Positions 19,138-30,560 of a DNA stretch of 64,000 nucleotides are shown one piece after another; positions within the stretch are counted from its first letter, which is position 1, and every line of letters begins with the position of its first letter. Under the pieces are notes generated by a model, which ran no database searches, was not told the DNA's origin, and saw only the letters and a list, made by a program, of their open reading frames with translations. Source of the stretch: Candidatus Pantoea haifensis (GTDB lineage Bacteria > Pseudomonadota > Gammaproteobacteria > Enterobacterales > Enterobacteriaceae); contig JAGTWN010000008.1 in NCBI GenBank assembly GCA_018842655.1, positions 87,122 through 151,121 of the forward strand, given 5' to 3'. The position numbers and the translations under genes were made by a program.

Positions 19138-19940
19138 TGATGTTTCCTGCAGCACGCTGGTTCTCTGTATGCTTTACGACGGCATGAGGCAGGCGCATAC
19201 GTTTCGCTGACCAACCCGCATCGTAGCCGCGACTTTACCCGTGGCATGGGCATTCTGACCAAAACGGATAAGGTGGATGCTTATATGCTGGTCTGTTATG
19301 CCTTGCTGAAATAGCCGTACCGTTGGGTCCCGCCTTCTGCTGAAGTCAGGCATCTCAGCGCGCTTCTTCGCCGTCGCGACGCATTGCTGGGTGACGCTGT
19401 ACGCGAGGAAAACCGGCTGGAAAAATATCAGCATACGCAAACACCACCTGACGTCATCAGCTCATGTATGCGCATGGTTAAGTTTCTGCGTGAAGAGGTA
19501 AAAGCCACCGGGCAGCTAGTCACGGCTCATATCAAAGAGCACAAAGCGCTGCAGCAGGATTATGACCATTCCGACTGTGGGCCCGAAGCTGGGCATGTAT
19601 ATGCTGGTCGTGCTGCGCAGCCATAATTTTGAGTCAGCCGGCCAGGCGGCAGCTTTTATGGGCGTAGTATCCGTGGAAAAACGATCGGACACGTCTGTTC
19701 GCGGCAGAGCAAGAATATTAAAAATAGGATCTCCGCAGCTACGTGCGAAGCTTTACATGTCCGCCCTTTGTGCCAGACGCTGTAATACGCAAATGCGCAG
19801 CTTTTATGATGAACTCTGCCCGCGCGGTAAACCAAAAATGGTGGCAATCGGGGCAGTTATGCGAAAGCTGATTTACTGCTGCTACGGCGTTCTGCGTACC
19901 GGAACAGCTTTCGAAAACTCACCGGAACCGTAAGAGGTGA
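19138..19940 (+). pseudogene. IS110-family transposase remnant
   Basis: Pieces in several frames read in order as an IS110/IS1111-type transposase. They are IDVSCSTLVLCMLYDG, DFTRGMGILTKTDKVDAYML (N-terminal DEDD domain with the conserved TDKVDA), LLRRRDALLGDAVREENRLE, then IPTVGPKLGMYMLVVL, AAAFMGVVSVEKRSDTSVRG, ILKIGSPQLRAKLYMSALCA (C-terminal transposase_20 domain). Interrupted by in-frame stops near 19223 and 19312 and a shift near 19565, so inactive. These lesions are not simple homopolymer drops. Confidence 0.85.
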
Positions 19941-19999
19941 AGCTGAAGATGGAATACCGCCAGGCAAGCAGACCCATCTTTTTCCGGCTGACGTCATTG

Positions 20000-20023
20000 T
20001 CGCCACTGCTCGTATAGTGGCGA
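20000..20023. repeat. Perfect hairpin downstream of the IS110 remnant
   Basis: TCGCCACT and AGTGGCGA flank an 8-base loop. It lies about 60 bases past the transposase remnant and could be part of the original element end or a terminator lacking a T run. Confidence 0.3.
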
Positions 20024-20357
20024 ACAGTGATATCTGACCCGCGGCAGTTATAAGCCATGGTGCTTACCTCTTTCCTGAGACACAGGACAAGGGAGGTGAC
20101 AAGTAATATGCAGGTCCGCTTTGAGGAAAAACGAGACGGGATAAGGTTGCTCAACAACACACAACAAATTACACGGCAAAGAAGATTTGTGCCCAGTGAA
20201 ACACCGAACCAGCCCACGCTCCGAACATACAGGATCCGAAACGCCAGAAACGGATAACGGGCTGGGAAAGGACCTCATAAAATCTGAGTCATCAGTTAAA
20301 GCTTAACGTTGACAAAAAATTTCAGAAACTGCTTTATCGCAGCGTCAGCGTCTGGCT
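20024..20357. other. intergenic stretch, nothing recognised
   Basis: About 330 bases; short frames on both strands have no recognisable product. Confidence 0.4.
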
Positions 20358-20735
20358 TCAATGTAACCCTGAAGTTTTGACTTTACGCGGAATAACCTCC
20401 TTTTGATGAAATTGCCTGGGGCAGGACTTAATGGCACAGCACTGAATATAGGTACAGCGATCTTCTTCCAGATATTTCTCGCAGCCTGTATAGGCTTTCA
20501 AGGCGCCCCATGTGCTCTGAGTGTAAAAAATCATTTTTAATGCTCTGATTAAATTGACCGTTTCTTTGCCTTTAAACATGAACTTACCTTTACTCAGAAG
20601 GATATGTTTTCCGGGTACCAGGTCAACATAATACTCATGCCAGACAATACGGTGAACATTATGAGTGTTCACGATCAAAGAAAAAGATGTATTAGATTCG
20701 GGACTGATAAGCGTCTCCAGTATATACCACTCCAT
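20358..20735 (-). CDS. Hypothetical protein, 125 residues
   Basis: Starts MEWYILETLISPESN behind a good ribosome site (GAGGAGAT). Predicted beta-rich first half (FSLIVNTHNVHRIVWHEYYV), then helix (ETVNLIRALKMIFYTQS) and a Cys-containing tail (GCEKYLEEDRCTYIQCCAIK). AT-rich relative to most of the window, with a long AT-rich upstream region, so probably acquired. Not recognised. Confidence 0.45.
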   Translation of the reverse strand: MEWYILETLISPESNTSFSLIVNTHNVHRIVWHEYYVDLVPGKHILLSKGKFMFKGKETVNLIRALKMIFYTQSTWGALKAYTGCEKYLEEDRCTYIQCCAIKSCPRQFHQKEVIPRKVKTSGLH

Positions 20736-21787
20736 ATTATCTCCTCAGTTTGGCTGAGCGAGGAATTTATATCGAAATAACCCGCATTTGAATTTTCAAA
20801 AGTAAAAAAATGCGAAAGGAAAAAATCGTTGTTTTTAACAAAAATTTAAATGTCACGACACACCTTGTCTTTTATTTTAAACAAAAAGCAGGGTCCCGCT
20901 TAATCAAGATGCGTGTATAAATAAACAGTAATTCATGAAGTTAAAATAAATTCTAATATATGAATATTGTTTAACTCAGATTGATACTGCAAATAAAAAT
21001 TATTATTAATTTTGATCTAAATCAAAAGAAACCAGCACGCCTTCCTGCGTTAACTTGATATATGACAAGTTTAATATTTATTTATTTTCCTGCTGCAAAA
21101 TAAAATGTGCCTGTTTTTCATTTTGAAACAGAAGAAACAATATTCGTTGCAAACAGTAAATTTATATTTACTGCCATAATTAACAGGCGGTTAAGACGGA
21201 AATAACAAAGATTACAACCTGGCTGCTGAGTGTCTGATCGCTACCAGTGATGCAGGAGAATGCATGTGTCGTTAAAGGATGCTGCCTTACATGCTGGGCT
21301 AAGAACGCTGTTTTGCTTCATAAAAAGCGTTTACATCGGTAGGTCAAATGCCGGAGCCCGCCTGCACATCCATTGTCTTAGTTGTACAGGCATGAGATTT
21401 ACGTTTCCTCTACAGTCTTTCAGTTGACGTTATCCTTTATCACATCGCATCTGGCATAATTCTTGATTTATATTTTTTCATCTATGTTTTACTCTTATTA
21501 TTGCTGGCCTTAAATTCTGGATTTCGTTGTTTAATTCATTATTAATAAAGGTTTTTATTGTTGCACTTACTTTTTGCTTATACGTTTAGCTTAAATTTTT
21601 TATTTTCCTGTTTTTCAAATATGCCGATTGCTTCGCAAATGACTTAAGCCAAAATGGTGAGTTAAATTTTTTATCTACAGCTATATCTAAATGTAACCGA
21701 GCTCACCCATTTCGCCATAAAATCTTGTCAGACATTAGGGAAGGCGCTGACAGGCCTCTTTGCTTTTATGGCAACCTGCTTCAACCC
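20736..21787. other. AT-rich stretch with no gene
   Basis: About 1 kb, markedly AT-rich with many T and A runs and no coding pattern on either strand. It ends abruptly at the breakpoint of the truncated alkyl sulfatase near 21788. Confidence 0.5.
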
Positions 21788-22954
21788 GATGCGAAAAGCG
21801 CACCATCAACGGGCTGACCTACGATTTTATGATGGCACCCGGCTCGGAAGCGTCGGCGGAAATGCTCTGGTACATTGAAGAGAAGAAAACCATCCAGACC
21901 GCTGAAGACGTCACGCATACGCTGCACAACACCTACTCCCTGCGCGGCGCCAAAATCCGTGAGCCGCTGCCCTGGTCCAAATACATCAACGATGCCATCA
22001 ACCGCTGGGGCGGCAAGGCCGAAGTGCTGATGGCGCAGCACCACTGGCCCACCTGGGGCAACGATAACGTTAACAAGTTAATGAAGAGTCAGCGCGACCT
22101 GTATCGCTACATCAACGACCAGACCCTGCGCCTGGCGAACCAGGGCTACACCCGCGATGAAATCGCGGCCATGTTCAAGCTACCGCCGTCACTGGCAAAC
22201 ACCTGGGCGAACCGCGGCTACTACGGCTCGATCAGCCACGACGTCAAGGCGACCTACGTGCTCAATCTGGGCTGGTTTGACGGCAACCCGGCCACCCTTG
22301 ACGAGCTGCCGCCGGAAGAGGGAGCGAAAAAGTTCGTCGAGTATATGGGCGGGGTGGAAGCCATCCTGCAGAAGGCAAAAGCGGACTATGACAAAGGCAA
22401 CTTCCGCTGGGTGGCGCAGATCGTCAGCAAGGTGGTTTTCGCCGATCCCAATAACCGGGCGGCGCGCGAGCTGGAAGCCGACGCGCTGGAGCAGCTGGGC
22501 TATCAGGCGGAGTCCGGCCCGTGGCGCAACTTCTATCTGACCGGCGCGCAGGAACTCAGAGGCGGCGTGAAGCAGCTGCCGACGCCGAACACCGCCAGCC
22601 CGGACACGGTCCGCTCCATGACGCCAGAAATGTTCTTCGACTATCTGGCACTGCACGTCAACGGTGAAAAGGCGGCCAGCCTGAAGTCCGTGCTGAACGT
22701 GGATTTTGGCGGCGAGGATAGGGTATCTGGAAAACGGCGTGCTGAACCATACCGCGGGGGTCAGAGATGACAATGCGGACGCCGGCATCAGCATGTCCCG
22801 CGAAACCATGAACAAAATCCTGCTCCGGGAAGAGACGCTGAAGCAGGCGCAGGATAAGGGCGAAGTGCAGATTACCGGCAATGCGCAGAAGGTAGACGAG
22901 CTGCTGGGCTGTCTCGACAAGTTCGACTTCTGGTTCAATATCGTCACACCCTGA
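21788..22954 (+). pseudogene. Alkyl sulfatase, N-terminally truncated second copy
   Basis: Homology to the complete copy at 36079-38055 begins abruptly at EKRTINGLTYDF (residue ~269 of the full protein) and runs to the shared C-terminus KFDFWFNIVTP. The zinc motif THSHVDH is missing; the C-terminal dimerisation and SCP2-like domains remain. A break near 22718 separates VDFGGED from LENGVLNHTA and is not a simple one-base homopolymer loss. By eye the two DNA copies differ at many third positions (roughly 85% alike), so this is an old or independently acquired paralogue, not a fresh duplication. Orientation is opposite to the full copy. Confidence 0.85.
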
Positions 22955-23027
22955 TCGTCTGTTCCCCCTGCGTCTGTATAAGCAGGGGAGTTCAGCCGGC
23001 TTGTTTCATCGGAATAGCGGAAGCGGA

Positions 23028-23275
23028 TATGCGCCTGATTTCATTCACCCTGTTTATGGCGGTTCTTTCCACGATGCGGCCGATGCCGGAGACCCATCCG
23101 GGGTGCCGCGCAGGCCAATAGCCCGCTGGCCAGTATGACCGCTTTCAACATGCAAAATTATTATATTGATGACGTCAGCGAATCAGATAAAGAGGCAAAT
23201 CAGTTCTGGCTGCGCTACGCCCAGCCTTTTTCGATCGGCGAGAGCAACTGGCTGCTGCACCCTCACAGCGACACC
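23028..23275 (+). pseudogene. Outer-membrane protein fragment, N-terminal part
   Basis: ATG 23028 gives a signal-like [13 protein letters not shown], then a frame change and a second-frame stretch [20 protein letters not shown] followed by [17 protein letters not shown], after which coding similarity stops near 23275. It resembles the start of a barrel family sometimes labelled neuromedin U-like; recollection only. It follows the truncated sulfatase by 70 bases and may once have been co-transcribed. Confidence 0.35.
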
Positions 23276-23690
23276 CAAGCAATTAGTTACAGCACCCATA
23301 TACCCGCCACAAAGATACCGGCCCTGCGGGCCGGGCGGCGGCGGCTGGTCAGGGGGCAACCGGGCTGCAGGTCCGGCGCCGGTCCGGGTTGAGACGGGCT
23401 CCGGGGTTCAGGTCCGGCCCGGATGGGGTTAAAGGGAGGTGTTAATGGATGATGTAACTATAAAGGCGGTCTGTTCTGCTGCGCGCCCGGCTCTCCCGCC
23501 TTTCCCGCTGCCCGGTGCGCCTCCCGGCCTGTGCCGGAATGGCCCGCTCCGGCGGGCAGACCGCTCCCCTGCCCCGCCATCCCAGGAATTTTCTCAATTG
23601 CTTTCCGGCTAATTCGCAGGCGCGGCTGTTATTGATTTTGATCAACTCTCCGTGCCCGGTTCAGGCACACCATCTGCTTACTTTCTGACC
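23276..23690. other. GC-rich non-coding stretch
   Basis: Very GC-rich, with repeated GTCCGG/CCGGCC words around 23325-23430 and no coding pattern that matches a family. It contrasts with the AT-rich stretch at 20.7-21.8 kb. Confidence 0.4.
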
Positions 23691-23693
23691 TGT

Positions 23694-24240
23694 GGAGATG
23701 TCTGCTTTGTTTACTTCAGCTTCTGTTGTCTGCCGTATGACCGATGTCTTACCTGCCACGCTCAGCTCCTGGCAGTCCGCATCCCTGATTACCCCCTTCC
23801 GGTGAAGGCTACAGCGAATCCCAGATAACCCAGATCCGGGTCGTCCGCGCCCTGACCTCATCGGGTGACACCCTCAGCGAGCTCCGCACCCTGCTCAGCG
23901 ACTCATGGCACTACCGGCCCAGCGGCTGGGCGTTTCGCAGGCAGGAACTGGTCTTTCAGCTGGTCTCCGGAACCGATGAAACGCGCGCCTGCTACCTGTG
24001 GGAGCTTTACACCAGCTACAGTCCGGAAGATGTCATCACTTATTTACTCAGGCCGCTGGCCGGCTGGCTGTGCCGGGAGGACAAACACATTTTACGGGCG
24101 CGCGGTATAAAATGTCTGCTCAGCCATACGCAACGGCTGCTGAAAACCGGCCAGGGTACAGAACACATCAGGCCACTGCTGAAGATAATGACACAGCTGA
24201 AGCATTATCCTTCAGCTACCGCCTGTCGACGATCATCCGT
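23694..24240 (+). pseudogene. MerR-family regulator remnant
   Basis: In one frame LPATLSSWQSASLITPFR, then after a frame change near 23803 GEGYSESQITQIRVVRAL. Together these form a MerR winged-helix N-terminus, continuing as LSELRTLLSDSWHYRPSGW, FRRQELVFQLVSGTDE, YLLRPLAGWLCRED and RGIKCLLSHTQRLLKTG. The beginning of the first helix is degenerate. Probably a non-functional MlrA/BluR-like regulator; the exact subfamily is uncertain. Confidence 0.45.
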
Positions 24241-25076
24241 CCGCCACGGCGTTGTTAGTCGCCCGGTTGCTCATCAGAGCTTACCGGTGATGCACTCGTG
24301 AAATCAGCGGGCGGGCCATCTCGTGCTGGCTATGGATGGCCAATAACCGACACCGCTTCTTTACTGCTGCGTTCACCCGGCGCGCAAAATAGATCGACAA
24401 CCTCACAGCCGGGGCAGCCTTTTAACCTCAAACGGGGTTTCAAAGGATGTGCGGTAACAGAATTGACGCACCCTGGAATGGCAGTTTAGTAAACGTTACG
24501 CATGACGTAGCCCTTTCAGGCCGGTGCAGCGCAGGCAACAACTGTCACAAATAAAGTCTTCCTTTTTATTCATCCCGGAAAGTTAACCGGAACCCCTGTT
24601 TTTTTGTTTTTTTCTTACTGACAGAATTCAGGACGGTTTTGCCGGTAGTGCAGTATCAGGCAGGTATAAATCCTTAAAGAGCAGAATTTGTGCTCATCAG
24701 ATGTACTGGCTATCCTGTAAATGAAATGTTCATTATCTCTATATGAACCACTAATACCCTGTGTAATAACGGCAGCTGAGGTTTTGGGCCTTATGAGTCC
24801 TGCTATTTGATCTGCGGAAGGCGCTTCGACGAGAGGATACCTGTCGGGCAACGTAAATAACATTGCATGCGCTCCCTGTAAGGCCTGTTCCGGGCATCAC
24901 ACAGACTGTGCTCATCTCTCTTCCGGCACGCCACTTTCGCATCTGGCAACATCAATGACTTGTAAACATGGGACTCTCATACGTGGCTCTGTCGTCAGCG
25001 CCAATGTGAGGCAAATATGAATAATAAACCCGCCTGTACCGGCCGTGGCAGGCCCGAAAACCTTGGATCAGATACA
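24241..25076. other. intergenic stretch, nothing recognised
   Basis: About 830 bases with only short open frames on both strands (for example 24298-24489 plus, 24615-24942 minus), none of which shows a family signature or a ribosome site. Confidence 0.4.
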
Positions 25077-26033
25077 GCAAGTGCCGCTGCGTTCCAGCAT
25101 AATGTTGTCAGAAATCTTATCTGCCGGCAGGCCCGTTATCCCTATATCGCAACAACCGGTACTTGCCTGGACGGTCCGGGACCGCATGCTGGTGCGCTGA
25201 ACGGCATCCATTCAAAACTATGCACTTCTCCATGTGAAGGTGGCCTGTTTTCTCAGCGAAGTTTCTGATTGGCACACAGCTGGGCTGTAATTTACTGAGC
25301 CTGGGGGCCTTGAAAGCGAGGCGCGGAAAGCCATGCGCGTGCTCGGGCAGGATCTTGATGTGTTACTTGAAGTTGAGGAAGAGCAAGGCCTCGGTAATGG
25401 TGGCCTGGGAAGGTTAGCAGCCTGCTATCTTGACTCATTAGCAACGGTAGAAATACCCGCGATTGGCTATGGCATTCGTTACGAGTTCGGCATTTTCGAT
25501 CAAGAGATTGTTGACGGCTGACAGGTGGAGCGCGCCGATAACTGGCTGAAAATGGGTACTTCCTGGGAAATCTGCCGACCTGATATCAGCTTTTATCTCT
25601 GCTTCGGCGGCTTTACGCAGATGCTGCACGATGAGCAGGGTAAGCTGCGCGTGCGCTGGACACCGGCCAGGCAGGTAAAGGGCATGGCCTGTGATGTGCG
25701 TGTACAGGGTTATCGCGTGAATACCTGCAACGTGTTGCGGCTCTGGAAGAGTGAAGCGGTGCAATCATTCGATTTTGAGGACTTCAAAGCGGGTGACTAC
25801 TACCAGGCGGTGGAGGAAAAAGTGGTTTCTGAGACGCTTTTAAAGGTGCTCTAACCGAATGGCGAACCTGAGAGTGGCAAGCGCCTGCGCCTTGCTCAGC
25901 AATATTTCTACGTCTCGTGCTCTTTGCAGGACATGCTACGCCTGATGGACGACAGCCATTCACCCGTTGAGCATTTTGCAGAACGTGTGCGATTTTATCT
26001 GAGCAGCAGAAGTACCTGCATGGTAAGCACGAG
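25077..26033 (+). pseudogene. Glycogen/maltodextrin phosphorylase remnant (N-terminal third)
   Basis: Fragments in several frames follow the phosphorylase N-terminal domain in order: [77 protein letters not shown], an in-frame TGA at 25519-25521, DNWLKMGTSWEICRPD, then FDFEDFKAGDYYQAVEEKV, LRLAQQYFYVSCSLQDMLR. The catalytic C-terminal domain with the PLP lysine is absent, and several stops and shifts are present. Clearly inactive; it came from a GlgP/MalP-type gene. Confidence 0.8.
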
Positions 26034-26277
26034 CGTTATAAATGATATCCGCTGAGAAATTATTTACAGGCGATCTCAGGTAATCCACAGCGAAGCCATA
26101 TAATTTGCAGCATTAAGAAGTTAAATGCTTTATAACTTTTAGAGGGAAATAAACAGACTCTTTACAGTTACGTAAAATATTTCCGCTATATAAAAATAAT
26201 TTCCATATCTTGCCCTTCTGGTTCGTGAAGAGAATAATTATTAAGCATGCTGCCTGATAAATATCTTATAATTCATA

Positions 26278-26640
26278 TTGAACTTAACTGGCTTTGCATT
26301 ATCAACCCTCTCACGAGGGGTGAAAAATGATTCTTTCACAAAGGCTTTGCTTAGCTATGCTTTTTTAACGCTCTCCGGTTGTTCTTCAAAAGTCGCAGAA
26401 AAGAATCAGTATTCAGGTTTTATAAGTGATTACTCTGACTTACGAACTGTTGAGATCACATCAGGTCATCAGGTACTACGCTGGGTCTCTCCCGACTATC
26501 GCCTGAGCAATTATAAAGATATCTACATATCACCCGTCATCTATTTTCCTTCTCCTGTGCCGGACAGCCGGGTTAGCGCAGCTACGCTTGCACAAATTCG
26601 GTTATATACAGAGCAGCGCCTTAAAAGTGCGGTCAGTTGA
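26278..26640 (+). pseudogene. DUF3313-family lipoprotein, 3'-truncated
   Basis: A lipoprotein-type N-terminus (LLSYAFLTLSGCSSK, lipobox LSGC) is followed by QYSGFISDYSDLR, HQVLRWVSPDYRLSNYKDIY and [14 protein letters not shown], the first ~half of DUF3313 proteins, which usually run to ~220 residues. It stops exactly where MarC-type coding begins in another frame, so a deletion fused the two genes. The open frame starts upstream of the likely true start near the hydrophobic segment. Confidence 0.6.
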
Positions 26641-27002
26641 CTGATGGGCTTATCAAAGCTGATAAACAGAAGTCCGGGCCCGGAACCAGCATTGCTTTTG
26701 TCCCTCTGGCCATGCCTGCCAGCCTCGGCCCCGGAACGATTGCCATGTTAGTCAGCTCTGCGTCTACGCTGCGGCATGGAGATGAATTTCCTGCGTGGGT
26801 AATCATAGCGGCACCACCGCTTATCTTTCTGGTGGTGGCTGTGATTGCCTGGAGCGCGCTTCGTAGCACAGACAGCATCATGCGGCTGACAGGGAAAGCC
26901 GGTATTGACGCTATATCCCGTCTGATGGGGTTTTTGCTGGTCTGCATGGGCGTGCAGTTTGTGATTAATGGTGTACTTGAAATTGTTTTTCCCTATCAGT
27001 AA
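26637..27002 (+). pseudogene. MarC-family membrane protein, C-terminal half
   Basis: Contains [39 protein letters not shown] and [21 protein letters not shown], the second half of MarC/UPF0056 proteins (~215-220 residues). The N-terminal helices are missing; the first ~15 residues come from the loop before SIAFVPL. With the DUF3313 fragment it marks a deletion junction at about 26640. Confidence 0.75.
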
Positions 27003-27831
27003 AAGCCCTGTTTTCCTGCACTTATATCCATGGCGTTAGCAAAAAGCTTTTGCAGATCTGTTTGCAGTCAATATCTTCTATTGTTGTTTTCCGTCGACAG
27101 TTCCGGAACGGATTTTGCACACTTCGTTGATGCCAGCACACTGAGGGGCGGGAGATAATTTACGAAGGTGCCAGGGTTGTTTATGCTAAAGCAACCCTTC
27201 AGGTCACGCTTTTGGGCGCTTATTCTACTTTGCTGTGCCATGCCCCCTGGGATATCCCTGTCCAGCTGCCCTTGCGGGGCCTGAACATTATCTACGGCCA
27301 CGGTTAAATCAGCCTGAGTTTTTTGCTCCGGGCCAGGTAACGATCTTTTTCTAACCGGGAAGTGAATGAGGAAAAAGACAGTCTTTAATTCATTGCCTGT
27401 TTTTACATAACGCTAATTTATCTATACCTGTCGTAAATTTCATAACAGAGATGGAAACAGTAAAGTATATGCCTGATCAAACTCGTTACTGTTTACGGCG
27501 AGGCCTTGCTGTTTTTAAATTGTTCTTCAGTGTCTGGCCTGATTCCTGAAAGATTCACTATACTGCCTGAATCAGAGAGTAACTCTTCCTTTGCTTACAG
27601 AAAAAACAGGTTCGGGCTTGTTTAATAATTTTCCTGAAATGGCATCACGCCATAACTGTTAATGTTTTCAAATTTTTTAACAGAGTTCTAAAAAAACTGT
27701 CAGTTTTAGCTAAAAATTTTCAGGGCTACACTGGCGAGTTGAAATAATGATTCAGACAATGGCTGCAAAACAGAACCTCATCACGCCTGTAATTAACGTC
27801 AATTAAAACAGTTATTTTAAGGAGCTGCGCC
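27003..27831. other. intergenic stretch upstream of pqiB
   Basis: About 830 bases without a supported gene; the part from 27420 on is AT-rich. No pqiA-like coding is present, so the pqiB promoter must lie here. Confidence 0.5.
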
Positions 27832-29474
27832 TTGTCAGAAAAGAATAATGGCATCGCCAGAGTAGAAAAGATTAAACGCTGGTCACCGGTGTGGATTATT
27901 CCGCTCGTAACCCTGCTGATTGGCGGGTGGATTTTATTTTACCATTTCAGCCATCAGGGGCCATTAGTCATATTGATTACTGAAAATGCAGAAGGCATTG
28001 AAGCAGGAAAAACAGCGATCAAGAATCGCAGTATTGACGTGGGCCTGGTCGAAAGCGCAGTTCTGACTGACAATCTCCGTTACGTTGAGATCAGAGCGCG
28101 TCTGCATACTGGTATGGAAAAAATGCTTCATGGCAACAGCGTTTTTGGGTAGTGAAACCACAAATCGGTCGTGAAGGGGTTACCGGCCTCGGGACGTTGC
28201 TGTCGGGAGCCTATATTGAACTGCAGCCCGGCACAGAGGGTAAACAGCCGGAGCAGTATACGCTTTTAGATTCACCACCGCTGGCACCGACCAATGCAAA
28301 AGGTATACATATTACCCTTAACAGCGAAAAAGCTGGCCAGCTCACCGCCGGTGATCCGGTGCTGTTCCGGGGATACCGCGTGGGCACGGTAGAAACCAGC
28401 CAGTTTGATACAGATAAACGCAAGATGACTTATCAGCTTTTTATCACTTCACCTTATGATCGTCTCGTGACCACTAATGTGCGCTTCTGGAAAGACAGTG
28501 GTATCGCTGTTGAAATGTCTGCCTCTGGTATGCGGGTTGAAATGGGATCACTTACCACGCTGTTCAGCGGGGGTGTCAGCTTTGACTTACCCAACGGCTG
28601 GGATCTGGGCCAGATTGCCGGGAACAAAGCGGAATATCATCTTTTCGACGATCCGGCTGCCATCCAGAACTCCCGCTATACACAGCATCTTGATTTCCTG
28701 ATGTTTTTTACCGACTCTGTGCGAGGCCTGCAGGCGGGCGCGCCCGTGGAATTTAGGGGAATACGCCTGGGTACCGTTGCGCAGGTGCCCTTCTTTTTGC
28801 CGGGTGTTACTCAGGATCTTCAGACTAACTACCGCGTGCCCGTGTTAATCCGTATCGAACCCGAACGCTTTATCAAAGGGATGGGCAAGAATTTTGATCT
28901 TGAGCAACGGCTCCAGCTGGGTAAAAAGCGCGGGCTGAGGGCCACGCTGAAAACCGGTAATCTGATCTCAGGCTCGCTTTATATTGATGTGGACTTTTAT
29001 GACAACCTGGGCGCTTATGACGGGCCGGAAGAAATCGCCGGGTACAAGATTATCCCCACGACGAGCAGCGGGCTGAACCAGATTCAGCAGAAGCTGGTTG
29101 CTACCCTTGATAAAATCAATAGCCTGCCGCTGGATCCCGTGTTTGCTGAAGCGACCGGCACGTTGAAAGAAAGCCGATTCACGCTGATTGAACTGCAAAA
29201 AACGCTGAAGCATGTTAATCAGTTCACTGCCAGTCCTGCGATGAAAACACTGCCGGAAGATATGCAGCAAACCTTACGTGAACTGAACCGCAGCATGAAA
29301 GGCCTGCAACCGGGTTCGCCTGCCTACATCAAACTGGTTGGCGATATGCAACGCCTTGATCAGGTTTTGCGGGAATTGCAGCCTGTGCTGAAGACGCTGA
29401 ACCAAAAAAGCAATGCGCTTATTTTGGAAGCTGAGCCAGGCCAGGATCCGCAGCCAGTGAGGGCGAAACGGTGA
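27832..29474 (+). CDS. pqiB: PqiB-like MCE-domain lipid transport protein
   Basis: 547 residues after adding one T in the T5 run at 28142-28146, which joins HGNSVF to WVVKPQIGREG. It follows E. coli PqiB nearly throughout: one N-terminal helix (WSPVWIIPLVTLLIGGWILF), three MCE domains (GDPVLFRGYRVGTVETSQFD in the second, GAPVEFRGIRLGTVAQVPFF in the third) and a C-terminal coiled coil (TLRELNRSMKGLQPGSPAY, LRELQPVLKTLNQKSNAL). The MCE rings and coiled coil form a tube spanning the periplasm for phospholipid movement. The start is TTG with a strong AAGGAG. Neither PqiA (membrane) nor PqiC (lipoprotein) is encoded nearby. Confidence 0.9.
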
Positions 29475-30560
29475 AATCATTAAAAGTGTTAAGGGGTCTG
29501 AAGCAAATGCGGGGGTCAGACAGAACCTGTCACGGTTTGCATCAGGCTGATTTCTGCCATGCCATAAAGTAAACAGCATGACACGCAGAGCATAGCCGTT
29601 ATGATGGCACGCCATGCTAAGTGGGGAGCGAATTTTACCGCACCTCTATCGTCTGAACAGACAAGCCTTCAATCTTCGCGTGCCACAGCATAAAAGGCTT
29701 GTGACTGCACAGGGAATGGCTGACAGCAGATGACGCCCAGGCTGGCTGCTGTAAATTAAAACCGGACAACAATTGATTAGTTTATTCTGACAGGTGCAGT
29801 TCTCTTAATGCGTTAATATTTTAATGTGGTTGAGGAAAACTGTTTGATTAACGTCTGGAACTGTTTTCTTATCAGAATAGTGTTCTTATTCAGACTTTGA
29901 ACGCAATTCTGTTACTGACCAGCCTCTACACGACTATATTGGCCTGCCTCAGTACCCTTTTCTTTGATCTGCCTGAACATTCTGAATTACCCATTCCCGT
30001 CTGGCGGGCAGCTTAGCATCGGTATAAGTAACTGAAATTTTATTTATATCTTCAAAAAATGAAGATAACGCTACCACGCGCAAATTCAGCCTTATTACAA
30101 TAGCGATTTGAAAAAATAAAAATTTTTATAGCAGTTTAGAATGCACGATGCTTTTTAGTAATGTTATTACAGGGCCACCACTTTCTGTCATCGCGTAACC
30201 GGCCCCCTCTGCATCCTGGCCTTATTTCTAATGAATACTCCCGGCAAAACTGATATAAAAGCGAATGACAAGCCGCCCCGTGCCTATAACTGGCAGGATG
30301 GTGATAGTACATAATCACATTCCCTTTTTAAATTGAATATATATAAGCCATGCTGTCTGTTTATCGCATTACCTCATCATAAGACACTACCAATAAATGG
30401 AATTATTTTCAGGAAAAACTTGTCAATAATCTGATTCGGTAGATAAGCCTTCACTATTTTTATATAAGCAGTCAAACTATCAACTAAAGGAAATGACTAC
30501 AGAGAAAAGTAAACGAAGGCGGATGGTTATTTAGAGGAATAATCATCTCAACTATGCAAT
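29475..30560. other. AT-rich intergenic stretch
   Basis: About 1.1 kb with no coding pattern on either strand, increasingly AT-rich towards 30560. Probably the left flank of the polysaccharide island. Confidence 0.5.

Noticed and set aside
23325-23430. Repeated GTCCGG words as a structured repeat or CRISPR-like array
   Set aside because: The words vary in spacing and length with no regular unit; probably only GC-rich low-complexity DNA.
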